Positions 1 to 8,445 of a DNA stretch of 33,677 bases are shown in pieces. Source of the stretch: an uncultured Clostridia bacterium (GTDB lineage Bacteria; Bacillota; Clostridia; TANB77; CAG-508); NCBI GenBank assembly GCA_934180065.1, contig CAKPRA010000018.1:1-33677 (forward strand), written 5' to 3'. A program made the translations under genes and the position numbers. The notes under the pieces were generated by a model. It did no database searches. It saw nothing but the letters and a program-made list of their open reading frames with translations, and was not told where the DNA came from. How positions within the stretch are numbered: the stretch's first letter is position 1; each line of letters opens with the position of its first letter.

Positions 1-151
1 TGGATATATATATTAAAATTCGTGACTTGCTGGTCGCCCATACAAAGTAGTGTGAGGATTGTAGTGCCCTCGTTTAGGTTTTGTGGTATTAAATATTTTC
101 TAAAAGCTCCCAAACTGCACGTGCTTTTTTTACATGTGAATTTACAATAAT
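1..151 (+). repeat. Repeat array A, internal unit (left-truncated)
   Basis: First of two tandem copies. It matches the next unit at an exact 163-bp offset (position 1 corresponds to 164, position 61 to 224) with few differences. It carries the family core, with landmarks cgtgacttgctggtcgccc and gtagtgccctcg. It ends in the internal-type tail (ctgcacgtgct), without the right-hand inverted arm found in the last unit. The left edge is cut by the window. No protein is convincingly encoded on either strand. Confidence 0.9.
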
Positions 152-326
152 AAGCCGGATAAGTGGATATATATATTAAAATTCGTGACTTGCTGGTCGC
201 CCATACAAAGTAGTGTGAGGATTGTAGTGCCCTCGTTTAGATTTTGTGGTATTAAATATTTTCTAAAAGCTCCCAAGCTGCGCGTCACTTCTTTTTAATA
301 TATATATCCACTTATCCTACTCTACT
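152..326 (+). repeat. Repeat array A, terminal unit with 23-bp inverted arms
   Basis: The arms are 157-179 (starting ggataagtgg) and 295-317 (ending ccacttatcc) and are perfect reverse complements over 23 bp. A shorter inner pairing GTGAC (185-189) / GTCAC lies inside them. The unit ends in TACTCTACT (318-326), which also ends the terminal units of the two other arrays. It lies about 140 bp upstream of the phosphate transporter start, in the same orientation. Confidence 0.9.
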
Positions 327-406
327 GATTTTATTTGTTTTGATTAGTACATATTATAGACTTAAAATAATAGTTGCAAATTTTGTTAAATTTTTTCTGA
401 TATAAA

Positions 407-435
407 TTGCATTTGTTAATTTATAATATTATAAT
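407..435 (+). promoter_or_regulatory. Predicted promoter of the PiT gene
   Basis: TTGCAT (407-412) and TATAAT (430-435) are separated by 17 bp, a good sigma-A type promoter. It lies between the repeat array and the AAAGGAG ribosome binding site at about 456-462. Confidence 0.5.
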
Positions 436-467
436 GTGATTGAGATATAGCTACAAAGGAGAAAATA

Positions 468-1460
468 ATGGTTATTCAAATATTAGCAGTAATTATAACT
501 GTTTTATTAATTTTTACAAATGGACTTACAGATGCACCAAATGCAATTGCTACATTAGTTGGTTCAAAGGTTATGCCTTTTAGAAAAGCTGCTTTTATAA
601 GTGCAATTTTGAATTTTGTTGGAATTATTTTAATGAGTTTAGTAAATATTTCTGTTGCTGATTGTATAAGCTCAATGGTAAATGTTTCTGGTGGGGTAAA
701 TGGAATTTTGGTGTTAATAACGGCTATGCTATCTGTAATTATATTTGCTCTTGTTGCTTTACAATTTGGAATTCCTACAAGTGAAACACATGGTCTGGTG
801 GCTGGATTAACAGGTAGTGCAATTGCTATATATGGCTTGTCTTCTGTAAATGTAAATCAATGGATTAGTGTTGGAATAGGTCTTATTTGGTCTATTTTGG
901 GAACTTTTATTTTGAGTATTTTTACAGAGAAAATTTTTAAAAAAGTTTTGGCAAAAGTTAAAGATGAAACTGTTGGTAAATTCCAAATTTTGGGTATGTG
1001 TGCAATGTCTTTTATGCATGGTGCTCAAGATGGTCAAAAGTTTATAGGAATTTTGATTATTTATAATTTTATAGTGAAAGGTTTGACTGTTCCTGAGTTT
1101 ATTGTTCCAACAGAGCATATTTTTATTATAATATTTGTTGCTTTTGTGATGTTTGTTGGAGTTTCAATAGGTGGAGAGAAAATTGTTCAGAATATAGGTA
1201 ATAATGTTACAACCTTGACAAAAAAACAAGCTCTAAGTAGTGATATAGCAACATCTATTACGTTATTACTTGCAAGTCTAAATGGTTTACCAGTTAGTAC
1301 TACACATGTAAAAACAATGTCTATTATAGGTGTTGGAAAATGTGACAAGCAAAAAGTAAGTAAAAAGGCTGTTTGGGATATTATTAAAGCTTGGGTTTTA
1401 ACTTTTCCAGTTTGTTTGGGATTATCATATATTCTTGCAAAGATATTTATAAGATTTTAA
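468..1460 (+). CDS. PiT-family inorganic phosphate transporter
   Basis: A 330-residue hydrophobic protein of the PiT family, whose members import phosphate (usually as metal-phosphate) with H+ or Na+. The duplicated family signature is visible. In the N-terminal half it reads GLTDAPNAIATLVGSKVM (usual form GANDVANAxGT). In the C-terminal half are FMHGAQDGQKFIG and GLPVSTTHVKTMSIIGVG. Hydrophobic segments run throughout, as expected for about ten membrane helices. The start is ATG after AAAGGAG with good spacing. No PhoU-like or Pit-accessory gene is adjacent; the next gene is unrelated and begins after a short gap. Metal or cation preference cannot be read from the sequence. Confidence 0.9.
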   Translation: MVIQILAVIITVLLIFTNGLTDAPNAIATLVGSKVMPFRKAAFISAILNFVGIILMSLVNISVADCISSMVNVSGGVNGILVLITAMLSVIIFALVALQFGIPTSETHGLVAGLTGSAIAIYGLSSVNVNQWISVGIGLIWSILGTFILSIFTEKIFKKVLAKVKDETVGKFQILGMCAMSFMHGAQDGQKFIGILIIYNFIVKGLTVPEFIVPTEHIFIIIFVAFVMFVGVSIGGEKIVQNIGNNVTTLTKKQALSSDIATSITLLLASLNGLPVSTTHVKTMSIIGVGKCDKQKVSKKAVWDIIKAWVLTFPVCLGLSYILAKIFIRF

Positions 1461-1533
1461 AAATATATATTGTAAAAAAATGATTTATAATGTTATAATA
1501 GAAAATAGTTTTGATATAGGAAGGAAAATAGTA

Positions 1534-2244
1534 ATGAAAAAAGTTTTTAAAGTAATATTAATTTTAATTATATTTGCTCTTTTAGCAATTGATTTTTGGG
1601 GATTATGGAAATATAAAATAAATGGAAAGAAATATGAGTTAGCATCAAGCGAAGATGATGCTGGAGCTAGTGAAGATGCAGGGGATAGTACTCCTGATGA
1701 TGGTATAGAATATGTACAATTAACAAGTAAGACAATGGCTTCTGGTGAAAAATTATTCATTAAAAATATTAAACAAACAGAAGATGGAAAATATAATATT
1801 AAGGGTATAGTTTTTAAACCATATGAAATTTCAAAAAGTGATTATGATTTATTAAGATCTGGAAAAAGTGTTAAGATTCTTGGAATTACATATACTAAAA
1901 ATCAAATAAAATCAAATAATTTAATTTTAAAATCGGCTGATAAAAATGCTAAAAACTATCTTATTAAATATGATACAACTTCAAAAAAATATATATTGAA
2001 AGATTCAAAAACAGATAGTGAAATATATGATTCTACTGATAAAAATGTTGAGTTTGATGTTGAAAAAGGTACTGAATTTTCTGTACAAAAGAATGGAAAA
2101 ACTGTTAAATCTAAAATTGAGGCTGTTGTAACTTCTCATCAAGATTTGGAGGAACCAAAAGAAAATACTTCTGAATTAAATGTTTGTACTGTGACTTTTG
2201 ATAAAAATGAAAAGTGTACAAAAATATTAGAGATTTGTAAATAG
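1534..2244 (+). CDS. Membrane-anchored protein of unknown function
   Basis: 236 residues. I chose ATG 1534 because AGGAAGGA lies 8 bases upstream; an in-frame upstream ATG (1480) lacks a ribosome binding site. Residues 1-27 form a basic start plus one hydrophobic segment (KVFKVILILIIFALLAIDFW), so the protein is probably anchored with its body outside. An acidic Ser/Asp/Gly-rich spacer follows (about residues 37-60), then a Lys-rich region of about 175 residues with beta-strand-like alternation. No lipobox or sorting motif is visible. I do not recognise the family. A strong terminator follows directly, so it is either a single gene or the last gene after the PiT transporter. Confidence 0.75.
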   Translation: MKKVFKVILILIIFALLAIDFWGLWKYKINGKKYELASSEDDAGASEDAGDSTPDDGIEYVQLTSKTMASGEKLFIKNIKQTEDGKYNIKGIVFKPYEISKSDYDLLRSGKSVKILGITYTKNQIKSNNLILKSADKNAKNYLIKYDTTSKKYILKDSKTDSEIYDSTDKNVEFDVEKGTEFSVQKNGKTVKSKIEAVVTSHQDLEEPKENTSELNVCTVTFDKNEKCTKILEICK

Positions 2245-2272
2245 AATATAGAATAAGAAGTAATGAAGAAAG

Positions 2273-2314
2273 ATACCTATATATTGGAAATATTCCATAT
2301 ATAGGTATTCTTTT
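2273..2314 (+). terminator. Rho-independent terminator
   Basis: A nearly perfect hairpin: ATACCTATATAT (2273-2284) pairs with ATATATAGGTAT (2297-2308), with an inner GGAAATATTCC closing the loop, followed by TCTTTTG. It ends the transcript of the preceding gene. Confidence 0.75.
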
Positions 2315-2428
2315 GTTACAAAAATATTACAATATTATTACTTTTGTATAACATTAATATATTTCTGTTGAAAAAATAACTAAATAAAGATAAAATTAAG
2401 TTAGAGATTATATTAGGAGGAGAAAAAA

Positions 2429-4090
2429 ATGAAAAAAACAATGCAATTTATTTGTTTAGTTATAATAGCAATATTAATAACGGTGTTGGTTATGAGCAAT
2501 AATGCAAATGCTGCTGAACCAAGTGCTAGTGTTGATGCAACAACGGTTGAAGTTGGAAAGACTATTACATTAAAAATTGACTTTCATAAAAGTATAATGG
2601 CTACAAATGGGAAAATTATAGTTTCTGATGTTAATTCAGGTGTGAAGCTAGATTCAGTGGATATAAGCTCAGAAACTAACTCAGTGGTTTATAGTAAAGA
2701 TGGAAATGGTTTTCAATATACTGGAACAGATACATCCAATAATATTAGTGAAATAATATTTAAAATTACAGGAAATAAGGCGGCAAATGCTAAGGTTGAC
2801 GTTATTATAAATACTTTACAATATGTTAATTCAGAAACAGGCGATAATACTGGAACATTTACATATTTTGAAAATATTTCATTTACTGAACCAGATGTTC
2901 CTTTAAGAATAACACCGAGTAATTTTACTTTAAAAGTTGGCGAAACTAAAGATTTACAAGCTAGTGTTGAAGGTGTAACTTGGTCTTCTAATAAAGAGGA
3001 GATTGCAACAGTAAATAATGGTAAAGTAACTGCTATAGCAGAAGGAACTGCCGAAATTACAGCTACTAAGGATAATAAGACAGCTAAAGCTACAGTAACA
3101 GTAACAAAAGCTGAGAATCCAGGTCCGGTTGTTGAAAAAATAACATTAAATAAAACAAATGTAGATTTAAAGATTAATACTGTAGAAACTTTAACAAGTG
3201 ATGTTGATGTTGATTGGTCATCTAATGATGAGAGCGTGGCTGTTATAGTAAATGGAGCTAATAGAGAATGTAATATAACGGGATTAAAAATCGGAAAAGC
3301 AACTATTACAGCAACATCAAAGGATAATAAGGATGTTAAAGCAACTGCAACAATTAATGTTGTTAATCCAGGAGAAATAATTAATGATGATGGTAATGCT
3401 CCTGTAATTTTACCAAATGTTCAAAATATAACATTAGTGCAAGGTGAGAAAATGTTATTATCTGCAAATAAAGAAGTTGCTTGGTTATCAGATAATCCTT
3501 CTAAAGTTGAAGTTAGTGCAAATGGTATGTTAAATGCTGTTTCAGAAGGTAGTGCAAATATTATTGCAACAGCTAAAAATGGAAAAACAGCAGCAATAAC
3601 TGTTACTGTTGTAAATAGAGATTCTCAACAAGGACAAGAAATAGCAAAATTAGAATTAATTCCAAATAAACCAATATCTTTAAATGTTGGAGATAAATAT
3701 CAAGTTAAAGCAAATGAGAGCGTTACATGGTCAACTGGTGATGAAACAATAGTTAAAATAGATTCTGAAGGAAATATAACTGCGGTTGGTGCAGGTACAA
3801 CTGTTATTATAGCTATAGGAAATAATAATAGTATTGCACAATTGCAAGTAACAGTAACTGGAAAGAGCACAGGAAATTCTAATTCAGGAACAAATAACAG
3901 TAATAAAAATAATAGTAATAGTAGCAAAAATTCTTCTACTGGAAGTGTAGAGCAAAATAATGCTAATTCTAGTAGTACTACAAATGAAGTAGTTCCTGCA
4001 ACAGGTGAAACTTCAACAGGGACATTAGTAGTGTTAGGTATTGTAACATTAATAATTGCTACAATTATATTTAGAAAAAAAGCAAAATAA
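2429..4090 (+). CDS. Secreted surface protein with cohesin-like and four bacterial Ig-like (BIG2) domains
   Basis: 553 residues. Residues 1-28 are a signal peptide with likely cleavage after ANA. Residues about 30-150 look like a cohesin-type beta domain (EVGKTITLKIDF, then SEIIFKITG). Four BIG2-type repeats follow (roughly 157-228, 235-315, 325-398 and 405-478), each with a VxWSSxxxxxATVxxxGxVTA-like core and a terminal ATxTVT strand. A Ser/Asn-rich linker (about 479-520) leads to VPATGE (522-527), a hydrophobic stretch and the basic tail FRKKAK. This is a sortase-type anchor with Val in place of Leu of LPXTG. It probably displays an adhesion or scaffold module on the wall; the ligand is unknown. 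AGGAGG precedes the ATG, and the gene is monocistronic with its own terminator. Confidence 0.85.
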   Translation: MKKTMQFICLVIIAILITVLVMSNNANAAEPSASVDATTVEVGKTITLKIDFHKSIMATNGKIIVSDVNSGVKLDSVDISSETNSVVYSKDGNGFQYTGTDTSNNISEIIFKITGNKAANAKVDVIINTLQYVNSETGDNTGTFTYFENISFTEPDVPLRITPSNFTLKVGETKDLQASVEGVTWSSNKEEIATVNNGKVTAIAEGTAEITATKDNKTAKATVTVTKAENPGPVVEKITLNKTNVDLKINTVETLTSDVDVDWSSNDESVAVIVNGANRECNITGLKIGKATITATSKDNKDVKATATINVVNPGEIINDDGNAPVILPNVQNITLVQGEKMLLSANKEVAWLSDNPSKVEVSANGMLNAVSEGSANIIATAKNGKTAAITVTVVNRDSQQGQEIAKLELIPNKPISLNVGDKYQVKANESVTWSTGDETIVKIDSEGNITAVGAGTTVIIAIGNNNSIAQLQVTVTGKSTGNSNSGTNNSNKNNSNSSKNSSTGSVEQNNANSSSTTNEVVPATGETSTGTLVVLGIVTLIIATIIFRKKAK

Positions 4091-4104
4091 GATTAATAAG
4101 TAAA

Positions 4105-4150
4105 ATATTCAAAAAAGGATAAGTCTAAGACTTGTCCTTTTTTTGAATAT
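4105..4150 (+). terminator. Terminator after the surface protein
   Basis: A long hairpin whose stem includes AAAAAAGGATAAGTCT (4111-4126) and AGACTTGTCCTTTTTTT, extended outward by ATATTC / GAATAT. The T run makes it a good intrinsic terminator. Confidence 0.85.
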
Positions 4151-4164
4151 AGTATGTAAAGTCA

Positions 4165-4207
4165 TTGACAAAGATCAATTATAATGATAAAATGAAACTC
4201 AGTTTCA
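4165..4207 (+). promoter_or_regulatory. Zinc-operon promoter with 7-1-7 operator
   Basis: TTGACA (4165-4170) and TAAAAT (4188-4193) are 17 bp apart. The perfect palindrome TGAAACT-C-AGTTTCA (4193-4207) overlaps the end of the -10 and the expected start site. A 7-1-7 inverted repeat is the typical operator geometry of Fur/Zur/PerR-type repressors, and the first gene downstream encodes such a protein. The inference is autorepression of the whole operon by a metal-loaded regulator. Confidence 0.8.
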
Positions 4208-4223
4208 AATTAAGGAGGCTCAT

Positions 4224-4643
4224 GTGGAAAAAAATTATAGAACTAAACAAAGGGCAAATATTTTAAAATATTTAAAAGAAAATAATGCTAATCATGTAAC
4301 TGCAGATGAAATAATAGAGTATTTTAAAAAAATTGATAATCCAATAGGTAAATCTACAGTATATAGATATTTGGATAATTTGGTGCAAGAAAACATAATA
4401 AGAAGATATATTACTCCAGAAAGAGGGATGTCTGCTTGTTTTCAGTATATAGATAATGAAGAGAGCTGTAATAGTCATTATCATATGCAATGTACTAAAT
4501 GTGGTGCATTGATTCATCTAGAATGTGATGAAATTAATGAATTATCAAACCATATTTTGAAAGAGCATAAATTTAAGTTAGATACATGCAAAACCATATT
4601 ATATGGTGAATGCGAGAATTGTATAAATAGAAAAAATTTATAA
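4224..4643 (+). CDS. zur: Fur-family metalloregulator, probably Zur
   Basis: 139 residues with a GTG start: AAGGAGG (4212-4218) is well spaced from GTG 4224, whereas the overlapping ATG at 4222 is in another frame. The N-terminal winged helix carries the family sequence HVTADEIIEYF and GKSTVYRYLDNLVQENII. The C-terminal half holds HYHMQCTKCGALIHLECDEI, with C90xxC93 and C130xxC133 forming the structural zinc site. Fur-family members repress metal uptake when metal-bound. I favour Zur because the next three genes are a zinc-type ABC importer 14 bases downstream. Fur or PerR specificity cannot be excluded from sequence alone. Confidence 0.85.
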   Translation: MEKNYRTKQRANILKYLKENNANHVTADEIIEYFKKIDNPIGKSTVYRYLDNLVQENIIRRYITPERGMSACFQYIDNEESCNSHYHMQCTKCGALIHLECDEINELSNHILKEHKFKLDTCKTILYGECENCINRKNL

Positions 4644-4657
4644 TAAGGAGTTTTGTA

Positions 4658-5605
4658 ATGAAAAAAGGAATTACTTTTGTGTTGATATCAATACTGTTTT
4701 TTGGGATATGTATATTTTTTGTAAGTAATATAAAAAAAGATACAAATAATGAGGGGAAAATTAAGATAGTTGCAACATTATTCCCACAGTACGATTTTGC
4801 TAAAAAGGTTGGGGGAGATAAAGTTGAAGTGTCATTATTATTAACACCGGGAACTGAAACTCATACATATGAACCAACACCGCAAGATATAATAAAAGTT
4901 AATAACTCAGATTTATTTATATATACAGGAAAATATATGGAACCATGGTCTGATAAAATCGCTTCAAGTATAGATTCAGAAACAAAAATATTAGATGTAT
5001 CAAAAAATATACAATTGATTAAAGAGGAACATTCGCATGATGAGGGTGATGATGATATATCTCAGCATGAAGAGCATGAATATGATCCACATATTTGGCT
5101 AAATCCGGATAATGCAATTATTATGGTTAAAAATATAACAGAGGAGCTTTGTAATATAGACCCACAAAATGCTGATTATTATAAGTTTAATTCTTCTGAA
5201 TATATTAAGGAGATTCAAAAATTAGATTCTGATATTTCTGATGTTGTGAAAAATGGTAAAACTAATAAAATTGCTTTTGGTGGAACTTTTTCATATTCAT
5301 ATTTTATAGAAAAATATAATTTGCAATATGTTTCTGCTTATGAGTCATGTGGGGAAGATACAGAGCCAAGTGTTTCAAAAGTAAAAGAGGTTATTGATTA
5401 TATGAAAAATAATGGATTAAAAGTGATTTTTTATCAAGAGCTATCATCTGGAAAAATTGCTGAATCAATAGCAAAGGAAACAGGTGCCGAAAAATTAGTT
5501 TTTCATACAGTTCATAATGCTTCTAAAGAGGAAATTGATAGAGGAGAATCATATATTAGTTTGATGAGAAAAAATTTAGAAAATTTGAGTGTTGCTTTGC
5601 AATAA
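4658..5605 (+). CDS. znuA: Zinc/manganese ABC transporter substrate-binding protein
   Basis: 315 residues of the cluster A-I metal-binding protein family (ZnuA/AdcA type). The hydrophobic N-terminus (about residues 5-23) contains a Cys but not a good lipobox, so the protein may be tethered by an uncleaved helix. Metal-site landmarks are H69 (TETHTYEP), an acidic His-rich loop (about 125-141) typical of zinc rather than manganese binders, and H145 in DPHIWLNP. Later come SCGEDTEPS and FHTVHNASKEE. It would capture Zn2+ outside the membrane and hand it to the permease encoded two genes on. AAGGAG precedes the ATG. Confidence 0.9.
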   Translation: MKKGITFVLISILFFGICIFFVSNIKKDTNNEGKIKIVATLFPQYDFAKKVGGDKVEVSLLLTPGTETHTYEPTPQDIIKVNNSDLFIYTGKYMEPWSDKIASSIDSETKILDVSKNIQLIKEEHSHDEGDDDISQHEEHEYDPHIWLNPDNAIIMVKNITEELCNIDPQNADYYKFNSSEYIKEIQKLDSDISDVVKNGKTNKIAFGGTFSYSYFIEKYNLQYVSAYESCGEDTEPSVSKVKEVIDYMKNNGLKVIFYQELSSGKIAESIAKETGAEKLVFHTVHNASKEEIDRGESYISLMRKNLENLSVALQ

Positions 5606-5623
5606 TAGAGGAGTTAGTATAAT

Positions 5624-6286
5624 ATGAATATTTTAGAAGTTAAAAATTTAACAGCATCTTATGATAATAATGAAGCAATTAAAAATGTTAATTTTGTAGT
5701 TGAAAAAGGAGATTATGTTTGCTTAGTTGGAGAAAATGGATCTGGTAAAAGTACTTTAATAAAAACAATTGTTGGTCTTCATAAAAAAGATTCAGGTGAA
5801 ATAATTAAAAATGTTTCTGATGACAAAATTGCATATGTGGCACAAAATAATATGAAGGATTTAGATTTTCCCGCAACAGCCAAAGAAATAATAATGACTG
5901 GTGTTCAAAGAAATATGAAATTGCCTTTTTATACAAAAAAGGATTGGATTTTATTTGAAGAAGTTTGCAATTTACTTAATATAAATAATATTATCAATAA
6001 TCAAATTGGAAACTTATCTGGTGGTCAGCGTCAAAGAGTTATGCTTGCTAGAGCAATTATTAGAAAACCAGAATTAATCATTTTGGACGAGCCTTGTAGT
6101 GGTCTTGATATGAATATAACTAAAGATTTGTATGAAATATTAAATGCTCTTAATAAGGAGCAGAATATTACTATTATAATGGCTACACATGACTTAGAAG
6201 TAATTAAATCTATGGATGTAAGGGCTATTTGCATGGCGACTACTGTTAAATTTGATGGTAAAATTCAAGACTGGAAAGGTTTATAA
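5624..6286 (+). CDS. znuC: Zinc ABC transporter ATP-binding protein
   Basis: 220 residues, a normal length for a metal ABC ATPase. Visible motifs are Walker A GENGSGKST (about residues 38-46), a Q-loop (AYVAQ), the signature LSGGQRQR (about 131-138), Walker B LIILDEP and the switch His in ATHD. It powers metal import through the membrane protein encoded next. It begins 18 bases after the binding-protein gene with its own GAGGAG site. Confidence 0.92.
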   Translation: MNILEVKNLTASYDNNEAIKNVNFVVEKGDYVCLVGENGSGKSTLIKTIVGLHKKDSGEIIKNVSDDKIAYVAQNNMKDLDFPATAKEIIMTGVQRNMKLPFYTKKDWILFEEVCNLLNINNIINNQIGNLSGGQRQRVMLARAIIRKPELIILDEPCSGLDMNITKDLYEILNALNKEQNITIIMATHDLEVIKSMDVRAICMATTVKFDGKIQDWKGL

Positions 6287-6371
6287 AAAAATAAAATATA
6301 ATAAGATAAATTATTGATATATGCATAATATATATAAATTTGTTTGAAATTGAGAAAATGGAGGTTCATAT

Positions 6372-7184
6372 ATGAACACAATTATAGAATTGTTAAATTA
6401 TCCTTTTATGCAAAGAGCTTTAATTTGTGGAATAGCTATTTCTTTTTGCTCTGCATTAATTGGAGTTATATTAGTTTTAAAAAATTATTCAATGATAGGG
6501 CATGGCTTGGGAGAAGTTGGATTTGCAGCTTTAGCTCTTGCTTTAGTTTTAAATTTACCAGAAATGTCTATTGCAATACCAATTGTAATTATTGCATCTT
6601 TTATAATACTTTTAATTAGTCAAAAAAAGGGGGCTTCTGGAGATGTTACAATAGCTCTTGTATCAACTGCTGCTCTTGCTTTTGGTGTTATTATTACATC
6701 AGTTTCTAAAGGATTTAATATTGATATCTATAACTATATGTTTGGAAGCATTTTATCAATGACTAAATCTGATGTTATTATTAGTGTTGTATTATCAATA
6801 TTATTAGTAATTATATATGTATTTTTTTATAATAGGTTATTTATGATTACATATGATGAAAAATTCGCAAAGGTATGTGGTATTAATGTTACTTTTTATC
6901 AATTTCTAATATCATTAATTACTGCAATTGTAGTGGTTTTAGGTATGAGAATGATGGGAACACTTTTAATATCAAGCTTAATTGTTTTTCCAGCGATAAT
7001 AGCAAGAAAATTGACAAATAGTTTTAAAAATTTGGTAATACTTTCTATTATAATATCTATTGAATGTTTCCTATTTGGATTACTATTTTCGTTTTTCTTA
7101 AATTTGCCTACAGGAGCTTGTATTGTTGGAGTTTATGTAGTCGAATATTTAGGTGCAATTTTTTGGAAAAAAATAATAAAGTAA
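6372..7184 (+). CDS. znuB: Zinc ABC transporter permease
   Basis: 270 residues, strongly hydrophobic, ABC-3 family (ZnuB/MntB type). Family landmarks are SFCSALIGVILVLKNYSMIGHGLGEVGFAA near the N-terminus (shown in two parts: SFCSALIGVILVLKNYS, then MIGHGLGEVGFAA) and RMMGTLLISSLIVFPAI in the C-terminal half, which contacts the ATPase. TGGAGG precedes the ATG. The 85-base gap to the ATPase gene is the longest in the operon and shows no clear promoter or terminator. A hairpin without a U run (7190-7197 with 7209-7216) follows the stop codon. Confidence 0.9.
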   Translation: MNTIIELLNYPFMQRALICGIAISFCSALIGVILVLKNYSMIGHGLGEVGFAALALALVLNLPEMSIAIPIVIIASFIILLISQKKGASGDVTIALVSTAALAFGVIITSVSKGFNIDIYNYMFGSILSMTKSDVIISVVLSILLVIIYVFFYNRLFMITYDEKFAKVCGINVTFYQFLISLITAIVVVLGMRMMGTLLISSLIVFPAIIARKLTNSFKNLVILSIIISIECFLFGLLFSFFLNLPTGACIVGVYVVEYLGAIFWKKIIK

Positions 7185-7711
7185 AACCAATATTAGTCTT
7201 CGGCTAAAACTAATATGTCTAATCCAAAAATCTAACATATATTACTATATGAATAAACTTCATTGCCAAACATATTAATCATTTGCTAGAATATAAATGC
7301 ACATCTAACAATTATATTCATCCTCTTGAAAGTTGGGACTAAAAATAATCATTATACTGTACACAGATACTCAGTACTTTTGAAAAATACACATACTAAT
7401 AAAAATTAATACCCATATTCCTCGCATCGCCGACTAAGAATAACCTATTTTTAATAAGCTATAAATAATCTTTGCTCGAATATTAAAAATCTGATCTGTT
7501 CAAACTGATAATATTCTTAGACCGACTAATATTGATCTTACAATAGTTATTATATGATTTTTTTTTTAATTTATTCATAATAAAAAAATTTTTTTTTAAT
7601 AGGAAGGTTCAAGATATAAATATAATTTTACTTGTGATTAATATTTGAAATAATATATTAAAAATAGATATTTATTATTATATAAAAAGGTTACGCCTAA
7701 AATTTGTACAC
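7185..7711. other. Gene-free stretch
   Basis: About 525 bases between the convergent permease and small export protein genes. No reading frame of note exists on either strand; stops occur about as often as chance predicts. It holds a hairpin just after znuB (7190-7216) and a distant inverted pair CTAAGAATA (7434-7442) / TATTCTTAG (7512-7520). Neither has a U run. I cannot assign a function. Confidence 0.6.
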
Positions 7712-7762
7712 AAAAAAAGCAGATTTTGATTTGTTTAAAACATTTCAAAATCTGCTTTTTTG
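7712..7762 (-). terminator. Terminator of the minus-strand export gene
   Basis: AAAAAAGCAGATTTTG (about 7713-7728) pairs with CAAAATCTGCTTTTTT (7746-7761). Read on the minus strand it directly follows the stop codon at 7764 and ends in a U run. It could also stop read-through from the plus strand. Confidence 0.88.
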
Positions 7763-7763
7763 T

Positions 7764-8255
7764 TTAAGAAAATAGTGCACCTGCTGCACTGAATACGCCA
7801 ATAGATGCAAGCCCCATAATTATACCAGCTAGAACAACTCCACCCATTATTGCTATACAGCTTTTTTTGAAATCCATATCTAAAAAGCTAGCTGCTAGAG
7901 TTCCAGTCCATGCACCTGTTCCAGGAAGTGGTATTCCTACAAATAAAAATAAAGCTACATATAGTCCTTGACCAGCCTTTTCTTGTAATTTTTTACCACC
8001 TTTTTCACCTTTTTCAAGGCAGAATCTAAAAAATTTTCCAATGAATTTTTTATCAGCTCCCCATTCTAGTACTTTTCTTGCGAAAAAGAATATTAATGGA
8101 ACTGGAAGCATATTTCCAATTATACAAACTATATAAAGTGGAAGTATTGGTAATGGATTACCCCATGCAGTGCTTAATCCAATTGGTACAGCACCTCTAA
8201 GTTCAATTATTGGAACCATTGATATCAAGAATATTAACAAATATTTTTTTAACAT
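7764..8255 (-). CDS. Putative small multi-drug export protein (COG2426 type)
   Basis: 163 residues, the usual length for this membrane family. Landmarks are the N-terminal PIIELRGAVPIGL, the loop GNMLPVPLIFFFARKVLEW, and the Pro/Gly-rich VGIPLPGTGAWTGTLAA followed by a conserved-looking Gly-rich helix. Three or four hydrophobic segments are separated by a charged loop (about residues 67-92). Members are called small multi-drug export proteins in family databases, but their true substrate is poorly established. GGAGAT precedes the start. It is a single gene, convergent with the zinc operon. Confidence 0.8.
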   Translation of the reverse strand: MLKKYLLIFLISMVPIIELRGAVPIGLSTAWGNPLPILPLYIVCIIGNMLPVPLIFFFARKVLEWGADKKFIGKFFRFCLEKGEKGGKKLQEKAGQGLYVALFLFVGIPLPGTGAWTGTLAASFLDMDFKKSCIAIMGGVVLAGIIMGLASIGVFSAAGALFS

Positions 8256-8373
8256 AATAATAATCTCCTTAAATTTAATTTAAACTGAAATTTATTTTAC
8301 TATAAGATATAAAAAAAGTCTATATGATAATGGAAAATTTTATATAATAAGAAAAATAAAAGTTGTTATATGT

Positions 8374-8434
8374 AAGCTGCACGTTAGTTATTTTTATGTA
8401 GTGTTTTTTTTGAAGCCGGAAATGTGAATATATA
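8374..8434 (+). repeat. Repeat array B, tail and head fragments
   Basis: 8374-8411 matches the tail fragment of array C (aagctgcacgttagttattt). It is followed by a truncated unit head (8413-8434, gaagccggaaatgtgaatat) that breaks off after 22 bases and starts again at 8446. Confidence 0.75.
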
Positions 8435-8445
8435 ACCACTTTATT

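Noticed and set aside
1..326. Repeat arrays as CRISPR arrays
   Set aside because: Units are ~163 bp and nearly identical throughout; there are no short repeats with unique spacers, and no cas genes.
6344..6619. 91-codon plus-strand frame overlapping the start of znuB
   Set aside because: It is out of frame with the clear permease and has no recognisable domain; the znuB start has its own ribosome binding site.
7185..7711. Decayed gene on the minus strand
   Set aside because: A frame could be read in pieces, but stops occur about as often as expected by chance in such AT-rich DNA, and no motif emerged.
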